NCBI GenBank assembly: GCA_963741505.1
Contig: CAVUIJ010000041.1
Location: forward strand, 124,001 to 188,000
Direction: 5' to 3'
DNA: 64,000 bases
DNA from: JAKFWF01 sp963741505
GTDB lineage: Bacteria; Pseudomonadota; Alphaproteobacteria; Rhizobiales; Hyphomicrobiaceae
The notes beneath the pieces were generated by a model. That model was not told the origin of the DNA, ran no database searches, and saw only the letters and a program-made list of their open reading frames with translations. This document shows, in pieces, positions 1 through 8,214 of the stretch (its first letter is position 1; every line of letters begins with the position of its first letter). Position numbers and translations under genes: made by a program.

Positions 1-1
1 A

Positions 2-100
2 AAGCAGTTCCGCGGCCTGCATGCATTGCAGAGCGACACCAAGAAGGCCGTTGTCACGCTCGAGGCGGGTCACGCCATTGACGTCACGACGGGCCTGTGA
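2..100 (+). CDS. rplW: 50S ribosomal protein L23, C-terminal end (partial)
   Basis: This is the last 32 codons of L23; the gene is open at the left window edge. The visible tail ends in the L23-like stretch VVTLEAGHAIDVTTGL, followed by TGA ten bases before the rplB start. L23 sits at the exit of the ribosomal peptide tunnel, where trigger factor docks; the tig gene is at 21775. Identity rests on this tail plus its place directly before rplB in S10-operon order. Confidence 0.85.
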   Translation, partial: KQFRGLHALQSDTKKAVVTLEAGHAIDVTTGL

Positions 101-110
101 GGGTAGTTAC

Positions 111-932
111 ATGGCACTGAAGACCTATCGTCCGACGACCCCGAGCCTGCGCCATCTGGTGCAGATCGACCGCAGCGGCCTGTGGAAGGGCGCTCCGGTG
201 AAGATCCTCGTCGAGGGCAAGTCCAAGACCGGCGGCCGCAATACCGATGGACGCATCACCATGCGCCACATCGGTGGCGGCCATAAGCAGTCGTACCGGC
301 TGGTGGATTTCCGCCGCCGCAAGCACGACATGCCGGCCGTGGTCGAGCGCCTCGAGTACGATCCGAACCGCACTGCCTTCATCGCGCTCGTCAAGTACCA
401 GGACGGCGAGATGTCCTACATCCTGGCGCCGCAGCGCCTTGCCGTCGGTGACAGCGTGGTGTCGGGCGAGAAGGTCGACGTGAAGCCCGGCAACGCCATG
501 CCGCTGGCCTCGATGCCGATCGGCACCATCGTCCATAACGTCGAACTGAAAGTCGGCCGCGGTGGCCAGCTGGCGCGCTCGGCCGGCTCCTACGTTCAGC
601 TCGTCGGCCGCGACAGCGGCTGGGCGGTGCTGAAGCTCAATTCCGGCGAAACCCGCAAGGTTCGCGCCGAGTGCATGGCCTCGATCGGCGCGGTGTCGAA
701 CCCCGACCATTCCAACACCGTGGTCGGCAAGGCCGGTCGCACCCGCTGGCTGGGCAAGCGATCGACCGTCCGCTCGATCGCGATGAACCCGGTCGACCAT
801 CCCAACGGCGGCCGCACCAAGGGCGGCAAGCACTGGGCCACGCCGTGGGGCAAGCCGACCAAGGGCTACAAGACGCGCAAGAACAAGAGCACGGACAAGT
901 TCATCATTCGCGGCCGCCAGGCCAAGAAATAA
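111..932 (+). CDS. rplB: 50S ribosomal protein L2
   Basis: L2 binds 23S rRNA and supports subunit joining and peptidyl transfer. The 273-residue product has the normal length. It starts MALKTYRPTTPSLR, carries the rRNA-binding RNTDGRITMRHIGGGHK region near residues 45-60, and has the C-terminal MNPVDHPNGGRTKGG motif, the most conserved part of L2, near residue 225. An in-frame ATG at 21 is rejected: it would read through the end of rplW, whereas the ATG at 111 gives the family start. rpsS follows 24 bases downstream in the same S10 operon. Confidence 0.98.
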   Translation: MALKTYRPTTPSLRHLVQIDRSGLWKGAPVKILVEGKSKTGGRNTDGRITMRHIGGGHKQSYRLVDFRRRKHDMPAVVERLEYDPNRTAFIALVKYQDGEMSYILAPQRLAVGDSVVSGEKVDVKPGNAMPLASMPIGTIVHNVELKVGRGGQLARSAGSYVQLVGRDSGWAVLKLNSGETRKVRAECMASIGAVSNPDHSNTVVGKAGRTRWLGKRSTVRSIAMNPVDHPNGGRTKGGKHWATPWGKPTKGYKTRKNKSTDKFIIRGRQAKK

Positions 933-956
933 TCGGGCGCGAGGAGTTTCTCAACG

Positions 957-1235
957 ATGACACGTTCTGTTTGGAAGGGCCCGTTCATCGACGGCTATCT
1001 GCTGAAGAAGGCAGAGAAGGTGCGCGCGTCGGGTCGCAACGAGGTGATCAAGATCTGGACCCGGCGGTCGACGATCCTGCCGCAGTTCGTCGGGCTCACC
1101 TTCGGCGTCTACAATGGCCACAAGCATATCCCGGTCAACGTCTCGGAAGAGATGATCGGCATGAAGTTCGGCGAGTTCTCCCCGACCCGTACGTTCACGG
1201 GGCACGGCGGCGACAAAAAAGCCGTCAGGAAGTGA
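957..1235 (+). CDS. rpsS: 30S ribosomal protein S19
   Basis: S19 sits in the head of the 30S subunit next to S13 and contacts the A-site region. The 92-residue product has the standard length, the N-terminal TRSVWKGPF motif and the C-terminal GEFSPTRTFTGHGGDKK motif. It lies in the usual place between rplB and rplV, with a GAGG sequence a few bases before the ATG. Nothing is unusual. Confidence 0.98.
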   Translation: MTRSVWKGPFIDGYLLKKAEKVRASGRNEVIKIWTRRSTILPQFVGLTFGVYNGHKHIPVNVSEEMIGMKFGEFSPTRTFTGHGGDKKAVRK

Positions 1236-1252
1236 GAGGCTGAGAACATCCC

Positions 1253-1645
1253 ATGGGCAAGCCGAAACGCGAGCGCAGCCTGAAAGACACGGAAGCTCAG
1301 GCGGTGGCGAAGAACCTTCGGGTGTCGCCGCAGAAGCTCAACCTTGTCGCCGGTCTGATCCGCGGCAAGAAGGTCAACCAGGCGATCGCCGACCTCGAGT
1401 TCTCGAGAAAGCGCATCGCCGACGACGTTCGCAAGGTCGTGATGTCGGCAGTCGCCAACGCCGAGAACAACCACGGCCTCGACGTCGACGACCTGGTCGT
1501 CGCCGAAGCGCACGTCGGCAAGAACCTCGTGATGAAGCGCATGCATCCGCGCGGCCGCGGCCGCATGGGCGCGATCATGAAGCCGTTCTCGCAGATCACC
1601 GTCATCGTGCGCGAAGTGAAGCCCGTCGCCGAGAAGGAAGCTTAA
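1253..1645 (+). CDS. rplV: 50S ribosomal protein L22
   Basis: L22 lines the peptide exit tunnel with its long beta hairpin. The product is 130 residues with the family pattern VSPQKLNLVAGLIRGKK near residue 25 and the tunnel-loop region MKRMHPRGRGRMG near residues 95-110, followed by the closing strand ITVIV. It is separated by 17 bases from rpsS and 4 bases from rpsC, as expected in one transcript. The tunnel loop is where macrolide-resistance changes occur in other species; nothing visible here suggests such a change. Confidence 0.97.
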   Translation: MGKPKRERSLKDTEAQAVAKNLRVSPQKLNLVAGLIRGKKVNQAIADLEFSRKRIADDVRKVVMSAVANAENNHGLDVDDLVVAEAHVGKNLVMKRMHPRGRGRMGAIMKPFSQITVIVREVKPVAEKEA

Positions 1646-1649
1646 TCCC

Positions 1650-2366
1650 ATGGGTCACAAGGTAAATCCGATCGGTCTGCGCGTCGGCATCAACCGTACC
1701 TGGGACAGCCGCTGGTTCGCCGGCCGCCAGGAGTACGGCCGCCTCCTCCACGAGGACATGGCGATCCGCAAGCAGATCCTGAAGCAGCAGCGCACCGCCG
1801 GCATCTCCAAGGTGGTGATCGAGCGGCCGCACAAGAAGTGCCGGGTCACGGTCTATTCGGCAAGGCCAGGCGTGCTGATCGGCAAAAAGGGCGCCGACAT
1901 CGAGAAGATGAAGGGTGAACTGACCGGCCTCACCGCCTCGGAAGTGCACCTCAACATCGTCGAGATCCGCAAGCCCGAGATCGACGCCACCCTGGTCGCC
2001 GAGGGCATCGCCCAGCAGCTCGAGCGCCGCGTCGCCTTCCGCCGGGCGATGAAGCGCTCGGTGCAGTCGGCGCTCCGCCTCGGCGCGCTCGGCATCCGCA
2101 TCAACGTCGCCGGCCGCCTCGGCGGCGCCGAGATTGCGCGTACCGAGTGGTATCGCGAGGGTCGCGTGCCGCTGCACACGCTGCGCGCCGACATCGACTT
2201 CGGCTACGGCCTGGCCAAGACCGCCTATGGCATCATCGGCATCAAGGTGTGGATCTTCAAGGGCGAGATCATGGAGCATGATCCGATGGCGTCCGAGAAA
2301 AAGATGACCGACATGCAGGAAGGTGGTGGCGGTGGCCGCCGGCGCGAGGACCGCGACCGCGCCTGA
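1650..2366 (+). CDS. rpsC: 30S ribosomal protein S3
   Basis: S3 lies at the mRNA entrance of the 30S subunit. The 238-residue product starts MGHKVNPIGLRVGI and has a type II KH domain with the GKKG loop near residues 75-78. The C-terminal domain contains the AGRLGGAEIAR motif. It ends in a short Gly/Arg/Asp-rich tail, GGGGGRRREDRDRA, that varies among alphaproteobacteria. It follows rplV by 4 bases. Confidence 0.98.
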   Translation: MGHKVNPIGLRVGINRTWDSRWFAGRQEYGRLLHEDMAIRKQILKQQRTAGISKVVIERPHKKCRVTVYSARPGVLIGKKGADIEKMKGELTGLTASEVHLNIVEIRKPEIDATLVAEGIAQQLERRVAFRRAMKRSVQSALRLGALGIRINVAGRLGGAEIARTEWYREGRVPLHTLRADIDFGYGLAKTAYGIIGIKVWIFKGEIMEHDPMASEKKMTDMQEGGGGGRRREDRDRA

Positions 2367-2404
2367 GGCTCGCCACTGCCCTGGAATTCAAGGACTAGAC
2401 GACC

Positions 2405-2815
2405 ATGATGCAACCTAAGCGCACGAAGTTCCGCAAGGCCCACAAGGGCCGGATCCATGGCAAGGCCAAGGGCGGTACGACGTTGAATTTCGGCAGCCAC
2501 GGCCTCAAGGCCGTCGAGCCGGAGCGCCTGACTGCGCGCCAGATCGAGGCGGCTCGCCGTGCCATCACGCGCCACATGAAACGCGCCGGCCGGGTGTGGA
2601 TCCGGATCTTCCCGGACGTGCCGGTGTCATCGAAGCCGGCGGAAGTGCGCATGGGCTCGGGCAAGGGCTCGCCGGAGTTCTGGGTGGCGCGGGTGAAGCC
2701 GGGCCGCATCATGTTCGAGCTCGACGGTGTCACCGACCAGGTCGCGAAGGAGGCGCTCGAACTCGGCGCCGCCAAGCTGCCGATCAAGACCCGCATCGTG
2801 ACGCGCATGCTGTGA
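2405..2815 (+). CDS. rplP: 50S ribosomal protein L16
   Basis: L16 helps form the A-site tRNA-binding region of the large subunit. The 136-residue protein begins MMQPKRTKFRKAHKGR, matching the family pattern M-x-QPKRTK, so the first of the two adjacent ATGs is preferred. An AAGGA ribosome-binding site lies ten bases upstream. Conserved segments include ARRAITRHMKRAGRVWIR and GSGKGSPEFWVARVKPG. It sits between rpsC and rpmC. Confidence 0.98.
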   Translation: MMQPKRTKFRKAHKGRIHGKAKGGTTLNFGSHGLKAVEPERLTARQIEAARRAITRHMKRAGRVWIRIFPDVPVSSKPAEVRMGSGKGSPEFWVARVKPGRIMFELDGVTDQVAKEALELGAAKLPIKTRIVTRML

Positions 2816-2867
2816 GGGCAGGCCTCCTGCCCGGTTCTTAAAGTTACGAATACCAAGGATGGACGCG

Positions 2868-3077
2868 ATGAAGGCCAACGAAGTTCGGGAATTGACGCTC
2901 GACCAGCTCGACGATCAGCTGCTCGCGCTCAAGAAGGAGCAGTTCAACCTGCGCTTCCAGCGTGCCTCGGGCCAACTCGAGAACACTTCTCGGGTGCGCG
3001 CCGTCCGCCGTGATATCGCACGCATCAAGACGATCGCTCGCCAGAAGGCGGCGGGCGCACAGTCGAACAAGGGTTGA
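2868..3077 (+). CDS. rpmC: 50S ribosomal protein L29
   Basis: L29 is a small helical protein beside L23 at the tunnel exit. The 69-residue form beginning MKANEVRELT is chosen because an AAGG site at 2855-2858 stands nine bases before this ATG. An in-frame ATG at 2859 would directly touch that site. The family signature appears as LRFQRASGQLENTSRVRAVRRDIARIKT in the middle of the protein. Its neighbours are rplP and rpsQ. Confidence 0.95.
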   Translation: MKANEVRELTLDQLDDQLLALKKEQFNLRFQRASGQLENTSRVRAVRRDIARIKTIARQKAAGAQSNKG

Positions 3078-3088
3078 GGAGATAAGCG

Positions 3089-3325
3089 ATGCCGAAGCGC
3101 ATCCTGCAGGGCACGGTAGTGTCCGACAAGAATGCCAAGACAGTGGTGGTCGAGGTGGAGCGCCGCTACACCCATCCGCTGCTGCACAAGACCGTGCGCC
3201 GCTCGAAGAAGTATCACGCGCACGACGAGAACAGCACATTCAAGGTCGGCGATACGGTCCGTATCGAGGAAAGTGCGCCGATTTCCAAGAACAAGCGTTG
3301 GGTCGTGCTCGCAAAAACAGCTTGA
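3089..3325 (+). CDS. rpsQ: 30S ribosomal protein S17
   Basis: S17 is a primary 16S rRNA-binding protein with an OB fold. The 78-residue product has GTVVSDKNAKTVVVEVERR at the N-terminus and the conserved KKYHAHDENSTFKVGDTVRI and PISKNKRWVVL segments. GAGGAG stands eight bases before the ATG. An 84-base gap then precedes rplN, slightly longer than the other gaps in this operon, but no promoter can be defended there. Confidence 0.97.
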   Translation: MPKRILQGTVVSDKNAKTVVVEVERRYTHPLLHKTVRRSKKYHAHDENSTFKVGDTVRIEESAPISKNKRWVVLAKTA

Positions 3326-3409
3326 GCACGCACGGCGCAGGAAACTGAAACAAGGGCGAGACGAGGGCTCACGACCTCAAGTGAGCTCAAGCCATAAGGG
3401 ACTGGTCCA

Positions 3410-3778
3410 ATGATCCAGGTGGAATCCAATCTCGACGTCGCCGATAACTCGGGCGCGAGGCGCGTCCAGTGCATCAAGGTGCTCGGCGGCTCGAAGCGCA
3501 GGTATGCCACCGTCGGCGACACGATCGTCGTCACGGTGAAGGAGGCGATCCCGCGCGGTCGCGTCAAGAAGGGGCAGGTCATGAAAGCCGTGATCGTGCG
3601 CACCGCCAAGGGTGTGCGCCGTCCGGACGGCTCGCTGATCCGTTTCGACAGCAACGCGGCGGTGTTGATCAATGCCCAGGGCGAGCCGGTCGGCACCCGC
3701 ATCTTCGGACCGGTCACCCGCGAGCTGCGCAACAAGAACCACATGAAGATCGTCTCGCTCGCTCCGGAGGTGCTGTGA
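3410..3778 (+). CDS. rplN: 50S ribosomal protein L14
   Basis: L14 forms an intersubunit bridge with 16S rRNA. The 122-residue length is exactly that of the family. The signature DNSGARRVQCIKVLGG is at residues 11-26, and the end FMKIVSLAPEVL-like tail (HMKIVSLAPEVL) matches. It starts the classical spc portion of the cluster. Its TGA overlaps the rplX ATG by one base (TGATG at 3776-3780), which suggests translational coupling. Confidence 0.98.
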   Translation: MIQVESNLDVADNSGARRVQCIKVLGGSKRRYATVGDTIVVTVKEAIPRGRVKKGQVMKAVIVRTAKGVRRPDGSLIRFDSNAAVLINAQGEPVGTRIFGPVTRELRNKNHMKIVSLAPEVL

Positions 3779-4107
3779 TGGCTTCCGCCAAGATCAAGAA
3801 GGGCGACAAGGTCATCGTCCTTGCCGGCCGCGACAAGGGCAAGCAGGGCGAAGTGATCGCCGTGATGCCGACCGAGGGCCGCGCTCTGGTGCGCGGTGTC
3901 AACATGGTGCGCCGCCACACCAAGCAGAGCGCCCAGAACCCGGAAGGCGGCATCGTCTCCAAGGAAGGGCCGATCAATCTTTCGAACCTCGCCATCGAGG
4001 ATCCAAAGGACGGCAAGCCAACCCGCGTCGGCTTCCGCGTTCTGGAAGACGGCACCAAGACCCGCTTCGCGAAGCGTTCGGGCGAAAACATCCCGGATAG
4101 GAAGTAA
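3778..4107 (+). CDS. rplX: 50S ribosomal protein L24
   Basis: L24 is an early assembly protein that binds 23S rRNA through a KOW domain, visible here as KKGDKVIVLAGRDKGKQGEV near residues 7-26. The ATG at 3778 shares a base with the rplN stop. The product is 109 residues, normal for the family. Downstream, the ATG of rplE follows the stop by three bases. Confidence 0.97.
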   Translation: MASAKIKKGDKVIVLAGRDKGKQGEVIAVMPTEGRALVRGVNMVRRHTKQSAQNPEGGIVSKEGPINLSNLAIEDPKDGKPTRVGFRVLEDGTKTRFAKRSGENIPDRK

Positions 4108-4110
4108 GTC

Positions 4111-4800
4111 ATGGCTGACAACGACAAGGCCAAGAAGGGGGCAAAGCCTGCGGGCGGTGCTCCGGCTGTGAAGGGCGGCGCCAAGGCCCCCAAGGATGCC
4201 AAGAAGAAGACCGCCGCCGCCTCGGGCGAGAAGCGCTCGTTTGTGCGGCCGAAGGACTACAAGCCGCGCATGAAGGCACTCTATGAGGCCAAGGTGCGGG
4301 CGCTGATGACCGAGAAATTCGGCTACACCAACGTCATGCAGGTGCCGCGTCTCGAGAAGATCGTGCTCAACATGGGCGTCGGCGAAGCCGTCAACGATCG
4401 CAAGAAGGTTGACAACGCCGCCGGCGACCTGGCGCTGATCGCCGGCCAGAAGCCGGTGCAGACACGTTCGCGCAAGGCGATCGCGGTCTACAAGCTGCGC
4501 GAGGGCATGCCGATCGGCGCCAAGGTGACGCTGCGTGGCGACCGCATGTACGAATTCCTCGACCGCCTGGTCACGATCGCGCTGCCGCGCGTGAAGGACT
4601 TCCGCGGCCTGAACCCCAAGAGCTTCGACGGCCGCGGCAACTACGCGCTCGGCCTCAAGGAGCACATCGTGTTTCCGGAAATCGACTACGACAAGGTCGA
4701 CGAGATCTGGGGCATGGACGTGATCGTGTGCACCAGCGCCCGGTCCGACGACGAGGCGCGCGAGCTTCTGCGCGGCTTCAATTTCCCGTTCCGCAGCTGA
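4111..4800 (+). CDS. rplE: 50S ribosomal protein L5 with an unusual N-terminal extension
   Basis: L5 binds 5S rRNA in the central protuberance. The core domain from about residue 48 is clearly L5: KFGYTNVMQVPRLEKIVLNMGVGEA, then GQKPVQTRSRKAIA and the FRGLNPKSFDGRGNY region. The full protein is 229 residues, whereas L5 is usually about 180. The extra ~45 N-terminal residues are low-complexity Ala/Lys/Gly. No good internal start codon gives the standard length: no ATG stands between 4111 and the core start near residue 55. The extension is probably real and disordered, and its role is unknown. Confidence 0.95.
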   Translation: MADNDKAKKGAKPAGGAPAVKGGAKAPKDAKKKTAAASGEKRSFVRPKDYKPRMKALYEAKVRALMTEKFGYTNVMQVPRLEKIVLNMGVGEAVNDRKKVDNAAGDLALIAGQKPVQTRSRKAIAVYKLREGMPIGAKVTLRGDRMYEFLDRLVTIALPRVKDFRGLNPKSFDGRGNYALGLKEHIVFPEIDYDKVDEIWGMDVIVCTSARSDDEARELLRGFNFPFRS

Positions 4801-4850
4801 GGGACCTCGGCCCGTTATCAGACGGCCCGAAAGGCCTTTGGAGGATTTAG

Positions 4851-5156
4851 ATGGCGAAGACCAGTTCAGTCGAGAAGAACAAGCACCGTCGCAAGCTCGT
4901 GGCCGACAAGGCGGGCAAGCGCAAGCGCTTGAAGGAGATCATCATGGATCGTGCGAAGCCCCGCGAGGAACGCTTTGCCGCCCAGATGAAGCTCGCCGAA
5001 ATGCCGCGCAATTCGTCGAAGACCCGTATCCGCAACCGCTGCGAGATCACCGGCCGCGCGCGCGGCTACTATCGCAAGTTGCGCGTGTGCCGCAACCAGC
5101 TCAGGGAGCTTGCCAGCCAAGGCATGATCCCGGGCATGACCAAGTCGAGCTGGTAA
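4851..5156 (+). CDS. rpsN: 30S ribosomal protein S14 (long, zinc-free form)
   Basis: S14 belongs to the 30S head. At 101 residues it is the long form, with only isolated cysteines rather than the paired CxxC zinc sites of the short form. The family signature is NRCEITGRARGYYRKLRVCRNQ, with the ending IPGMTKSSW. GGAGG stands a few bases before the ATG. It lies in normal spc order between rplE and rpsH. Confidence 0.97.
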   Translation: MAKTSSVEKNKHRRKLVADKAGKRKRLKEIIMDRAKPREERFAAQMKLAEMPRNSSKTRIRNRCEITGRARGYYRKLRVCRNQLRELASQGMIPGMTKSSW

Positions 5157-5168
5157 GGAGGTACGCAC

Positions 5169-5567
5169 ATGGCAATCAATGATCCGCTGGGTGATATGCT
5201 GACACGCATCCGCAATGCGCAGATGCGCAAGCGGCCGAAGGTTTCGACGCCGGCCTCGGCACTGCGTGCCCGCGTACTCGACGTGCTCAAGGACGAAGGC
5301 TATATCCGCGACTATTCGCGCATCGAGCTCAAGGGCGCCAACCCCGAATTCGAGATCGAGCTCAAGTACAACAACGGCCAGCCGGCGATCCGCGAGATCG
5401 AGCGCATCTCCAAGCCCGGCCGTCGCGTCTACTCGCCGGTAAAGGATCTGCCGACGGTGGCGAACGGTCTCGGCGTCGCGATCGTGTCGACGCCGAAGGG
5501 CGTGATGCCGGATTGGAAAGCCAGGGAAGAGAATGTCGGCGGCGAAGTTCTCTGCAACATCTTCTAA
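5169..5567 (+). CDS. rpsH: 30S ribosomal protein S8
   Basis: S8 binds the central domain of 16S rRNA and in many bacteria represses translation of its own operon. The product is 132 residues, starting MAINDPLGDMLTRIRNAQ and containing the conserved SKPGRRVYSPVKDLP and GLGVAIVSTPKGVMPDWKAR segments. A strong AAGGAGG site stands six bases before the ATG. No S8-binding hairpin was identified in the spc leader here. Confidence 0.98.
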   Translation: MAINDPLGDMLTRIRNAQMRKRPKVSTPASALRARVLDVLKDEGYIRDYSRIELKGANPEFEIELKYNNGQPAIREIERISKPGRRVYSPVKDLPTVANGLGVAIVSTPKGVMPDWKAREENVGGEVLCNIF

Positions 5568-5621
5568 TAAGGAGCATGGCGGGCCAGCCCGTCACTGCTC
5601 GAATGCGAAAAGGTTACTGCC

Positions 5622-6164
5622 ATGTCGCGCATCGGAAAGAAGCCGGTTCCCGTTCCGTCGAAAGTGACGGCGACGGTGGCCGGTCAGACGGTGAAGGTGA
5701 AGGGGCCGAAGGGAGAACTCTCGTTCACGGCGCCGGACGATATCAAGGTCGAGTTGACATCTGCCGGCATCTCCGTGCAGCCGCGCGACGACAGCAAGAA
5801 GGCGCGCGCCATGTGGGGCATGTCGCGGACGATGATCGCCAATCTCGTCAGCGGCACCGTCGAGGGCTACAGCCAGACCCTGGAGATCCAGGGCGTCGGC
5901 TTCCGCGCCGCCATGAAAGGCAAGGATCAGCTCCAGCTGCAGATCGGCTTCAGCCACGACGTGGTGCACAAGGTGCCCGCCGGCGTCGAGGTCAAGGTTG
6001 CCGGCGCCAAGCAGGAAATCATTACTGTCAGCGGCACCGACAAGCAGCTTGTCGGTCAGGTGGCGGCCGACATTCGCGGCTACCGTCCGCCGGAGCCCTA
6101 CCAGGGCAAGGGAATCCGCTACCAGGGCGAATACATCTTCCGCAAGGAAGGCAAGAAGAAGTAA
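5622..6164 (+). CDS. rplF: 50S ribosomal protein L6
   Basis: L6 lies near the factor-binding centre of the large subunit. The 180-residue product begins MSRIGKKPVPVPSKV and ends with the signature region PPEPYQGKGIRYQGEYIFRKEGKKK. Two L6 repeats are visible, as in the family. AAAAGG stands a few bases before the ATG. An upstream in-frame reading from 5513 overlaps rpsH in another frame and is ignored. Confidence 0.98.
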   Translation: MSRIGKKPVPVPSKVTATVAGQTVKVKGPKGELSFTAPDDIKVELTSAGISVQPRDDSKKARAMWGMSRTMIANLVSGTVEGYSQTLEIQGVGFRAAMKGKDQLQLQIGFSHDVVHKVPAGVEVKVAGAKQEIITVSGTDKQLVGQVAADIRGYRPPEPYQGKGIRYQGEYIFRKEGKKK

Positions 6165-6178
6165 GGACGCACAGGGCT

Positions 6179-6541
6179 ATGACTGCACATATGAACCAAG
6201 CCGAACGGCGCAAGTCCAAGGTCCGCCGCAATCTGAAGCAGGTTGCGAACGGCCGGCCGCGTCTGACAGTGCATCGCTCGTCGAAGCACATCTACGCCCA
6301 GGTCATCGACGACACGCACGGGCGGACCGTCGCTGCCGCTTCGACCATGGATAAGGATCTGCGTACCGGCCTCAAGACCGGCGCCGACAAGGCTGCAGCC
6401 GCTGCGGTCGGCAAGCTCGTCGCCGAGCGGGCCGCCAAGGCCGGCATCAAGAAGGTCGTGTTCGATCGCGGCCAGTACATTTATCACGGCCGCGTCAAGG
6501 CGCTGGCCGATGCCGCCCGCGAGGGCGGCCTGGACTTCTGA
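6179..6541 (+). CDS. rplR: 50S ribosomal protein L18
   Basis: L18 delivers 5S rRNA to the large subunit together with L5. The product is 120 residues with the conserved RPRLTVHRSSKHIYAQVIDD segment and the C-terminal VFDRGQYIYHGRVKALADAAREGGLDF. The ATG at 6179 is preferred; a second in-frame ATG at 6191 (MNQAERRKSK) would give a 116-residue protein and is also plausible. rplF ends 14 bases upstream. Confidence 0.96.
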   Translation: MTAHMNQAERRKSKVRRNLKQVANGRPRLTVHRSSKHIYAQVIDDTHGRTVAAASTMDKDLRTGLKTGADKAAAAAVGKLVAERAAKAGIKKVVFDRGQYIYHGRVKALADAAREGGLDF

Positions 6542-6558
6542 ACGGAAAGGACTAACCC

Positions 6559-7149
6559 GTGGCACGTTCCCCCGGCGGTGGTGGTGGTAGAGATCGTGGT
6601 CGCGACCGCGAGAAGGCAGACAGCGAGTTTTCGGACAAGCTGGTCGGCATCAACCGCGTTGCGAAGGTTGTGAAGGGCGGCAAGCGCTTTGGCTTCGCGG
6701 CCCTGGTCGTGGTCGGTGACCTCAAGGGGCGCGTCGGCTTCGGCCATGGCAAGGCGCGCGAAGTGCCCGAGGCGATCCGCAAGGCGACTGAAGCTGCGCG
6801 CCGTGCCTTGGTGCGCATCCCGCTGCGCGAGGGCCGCACGCTCCATCACGACAGCGAAGGCCGTCACGGTGCCGGCAAAGTGGTGCTGCGCTCGGCGCCT
6901 CCGGGCACCGGCATCATCGCCGGCGGTCCGATGCGCGCGGTGTTCGAGATGCTGGGCGTCCAGGACGTGGTCGCCAAGTCGCTCGGGTCATCGAACCCCT
7001 ACAACATGGTGCGGGCCACTTTCGACGGCCTGAAGCACCAGGAAAATCCGCGCGGCGTCGCTGCCCGCCGCGGCAAGAAGTACGGCGACATCGTCGCCCG
7101 TCGCCGTGACGGCGCGGGTGGCGAGGCGGAAGCCGCCGGCGAGGCATGA
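6559..7149 (+). CDS. rpsE: 30S ribosomal protein S5
   Basis: S5 lies at the mRNA entry channel and affects decoding accuracy. The start is GTG (6559), preceded by GGAAAGG. The N-terminal tail is Gly/Arg-rich (GGGGGRDRGRDRE), then comes the double-stranded RNA-binding domain with GKRFGFAALVVVGD, and the second domain with RSAPPGTGIIAGGPMRAV and the SLGSSNPYNMVRAT motif. Length is 196 residues, slightly longer than E. coli S5 because of the two tails. Confidence 0.97.
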   Translation: MARSPGGGGGRDRGRDREKADSEFSDKLVGINRVAKVVKGGKRFGFAALVVVGDLKGRVGFGHGKAREVPEAIRKATEAARRALVRIPLREGRTLHHDSEGRHGAGKVVLRSAPPGTGIIAGGPMRAVFEMLGVQDVVAKSLGSSNPYNMVRATFDGLKHQENPRGVAARRGKKYGDIVARRRDGAGGEAEAAGEA

Positions 7150-7206
7150 TTTCGATGCGGTGCCGCCCGGCGCCATCCGCATCATTCAATTCGAAGGGTC
7201 AAGTCG

Positions 7207-7410
7207 ATGTCTAAACCGCACACGGGCAAGATGATCACGATCGAGCAGATCGGCAGCCCCAACCGCCGGCCTGATCGCCAGCGGGGCACGCTGATCGGGC
7301 TTGGACTGAACAAGCTGCACCGGCGCAAGCAGATCAAGGACACGCCTGAGGTGCGCGGCATGCTCAACAAGGTCGAGCATCTCGTGCGCATCGTCGAAGA
7401 CAAGGCTTGA
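7207..7410 (+). CDS. rpmD: 50S ribosomal protein L30
   Basis: L30 is a small large-subunit protein absent from some bacteria. The 67-residue product contains the typical QIGSPNRRPDRQRGTLIGLGLNK segment and the MLNKVEHLVRI end. AAGGG stands nine bases before the ATG. It is in normal order between rpsE and rplO. Confidence 0.95.
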   Translation: MSKPHTGKMITIEQIGSPNRRPDRQRGTLIGLGLNKLHRRKQIKDTPEVRGMLNKVEHLVRIVEDKA

Positions 7411-7465
7411 AGATATTCAGATGCGGCTTCCCGTCAGGGTTGCCGACTACCGGGAGTTAGAGGAC

Positions 7466-8026
7466 ATGCGCCTCAACGATATCAAAGACAACGAAGGCTC
7501 GAAGAAGACGCGGGTGCGCATTGGGCGTGGCATCGGCTCGGGCGTCGGCAAGACCGGCGGCCGCGGCGGCAAGGGCCAGACGGCGCGTTCCGGCGTGCGC
7601 ATCGGCGGCTTCGAAGGCGGCCAGATGCCGCTGCATCGTCGTCTGCCCAAGCGCGGCTTCAACAAGTGGCGCCCGAAGGACTACAACGAGATCAACGTCG
7701 GCGACTTGCAGAAGGCGATCGACGAGAAGCGCCTCGACGGGTCGAAGCCGGTAACCGTCGCCGCGTTGGTCGAGGCTGGCGTGCTGCGCCGGGCCAAGGA
7801 CGGCCTGCGGCTGCTCGGCAACGGCGAGTTGAAGGCAAAGCTGACGCTGACCGTCGATCATGCCACCGCTTCTGCTGCTGCAGCCGTCGAGAAGGCCGGC
7901 GGCTCGATCAAGCTGATCGTCAAGAAGGTGCTCGCCGCCGACGAGGCGAAGCGCAAGAAGACGGCGGCCAAGAAGGCGGCCAAGGGCGGCTCGAAGAAGA
8001 AGAAGAAGGGCGACGGCGAGGAATAG
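7466..8026 (+). CDS. rplO: 50S ribosomal protein L15
   Basis: L15 is a late-assembly protein. The start at 7466 gives MRLNDIKDNEGSKK, the family N-terminus, and has GAGG shortly before it; an upstream in-frame ATG at 7421 would add 15 unrelated residues. The 186-residue protein has the glycine-rich GRGIGSGVGKTGGRGGKGQ loop near residue 20. It also has a long lysine/alanine C-terminal tail from about residue 155. A 188-base gap with no recognisable gene separates it from secY. Confidence 0.95.
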   Translation: MRLNDIKDNEGSKKTRVRIGRGIGSGVGKTGGRGGKGQTARSGVRIGGFEGGQMPLHRRLPKRGFNKWRPKDYNEINVGDLQKAIDEKRLDGSKPVTVAALVEAGVLRRAKDGLRLLGNGELKAKLTLTVDHATASAAAAVEKAGGSIKLIVKKVLAADEAKRKKTAAKKAAKGGSKKKKKGDGEE

Positions 8027-8214
8027 GTTGCGCCGTTTGACGCATCTGCCGGTTCCGACAGTGGGCTGGCCGAAATGTCACGGACAGGGATCTGTTCCAG
8101 CTACGGTCCTGCCGGCCTTGCGGCGCCGACCTCGACGAACGACATGTACTCGGGTGCCGGTGGCGTGTTTTGCGGTTTGCGTCGTCCGGAACGCGAGCTT
8201 AGGAGACGAGAGAC

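Noticed and set aside
8027..8214. Small ribosomal gene (rpmJ) between rplO and secY
   Set aside because: None of the frames contains the L36 Cys/His zinc pattern or a suitable start.
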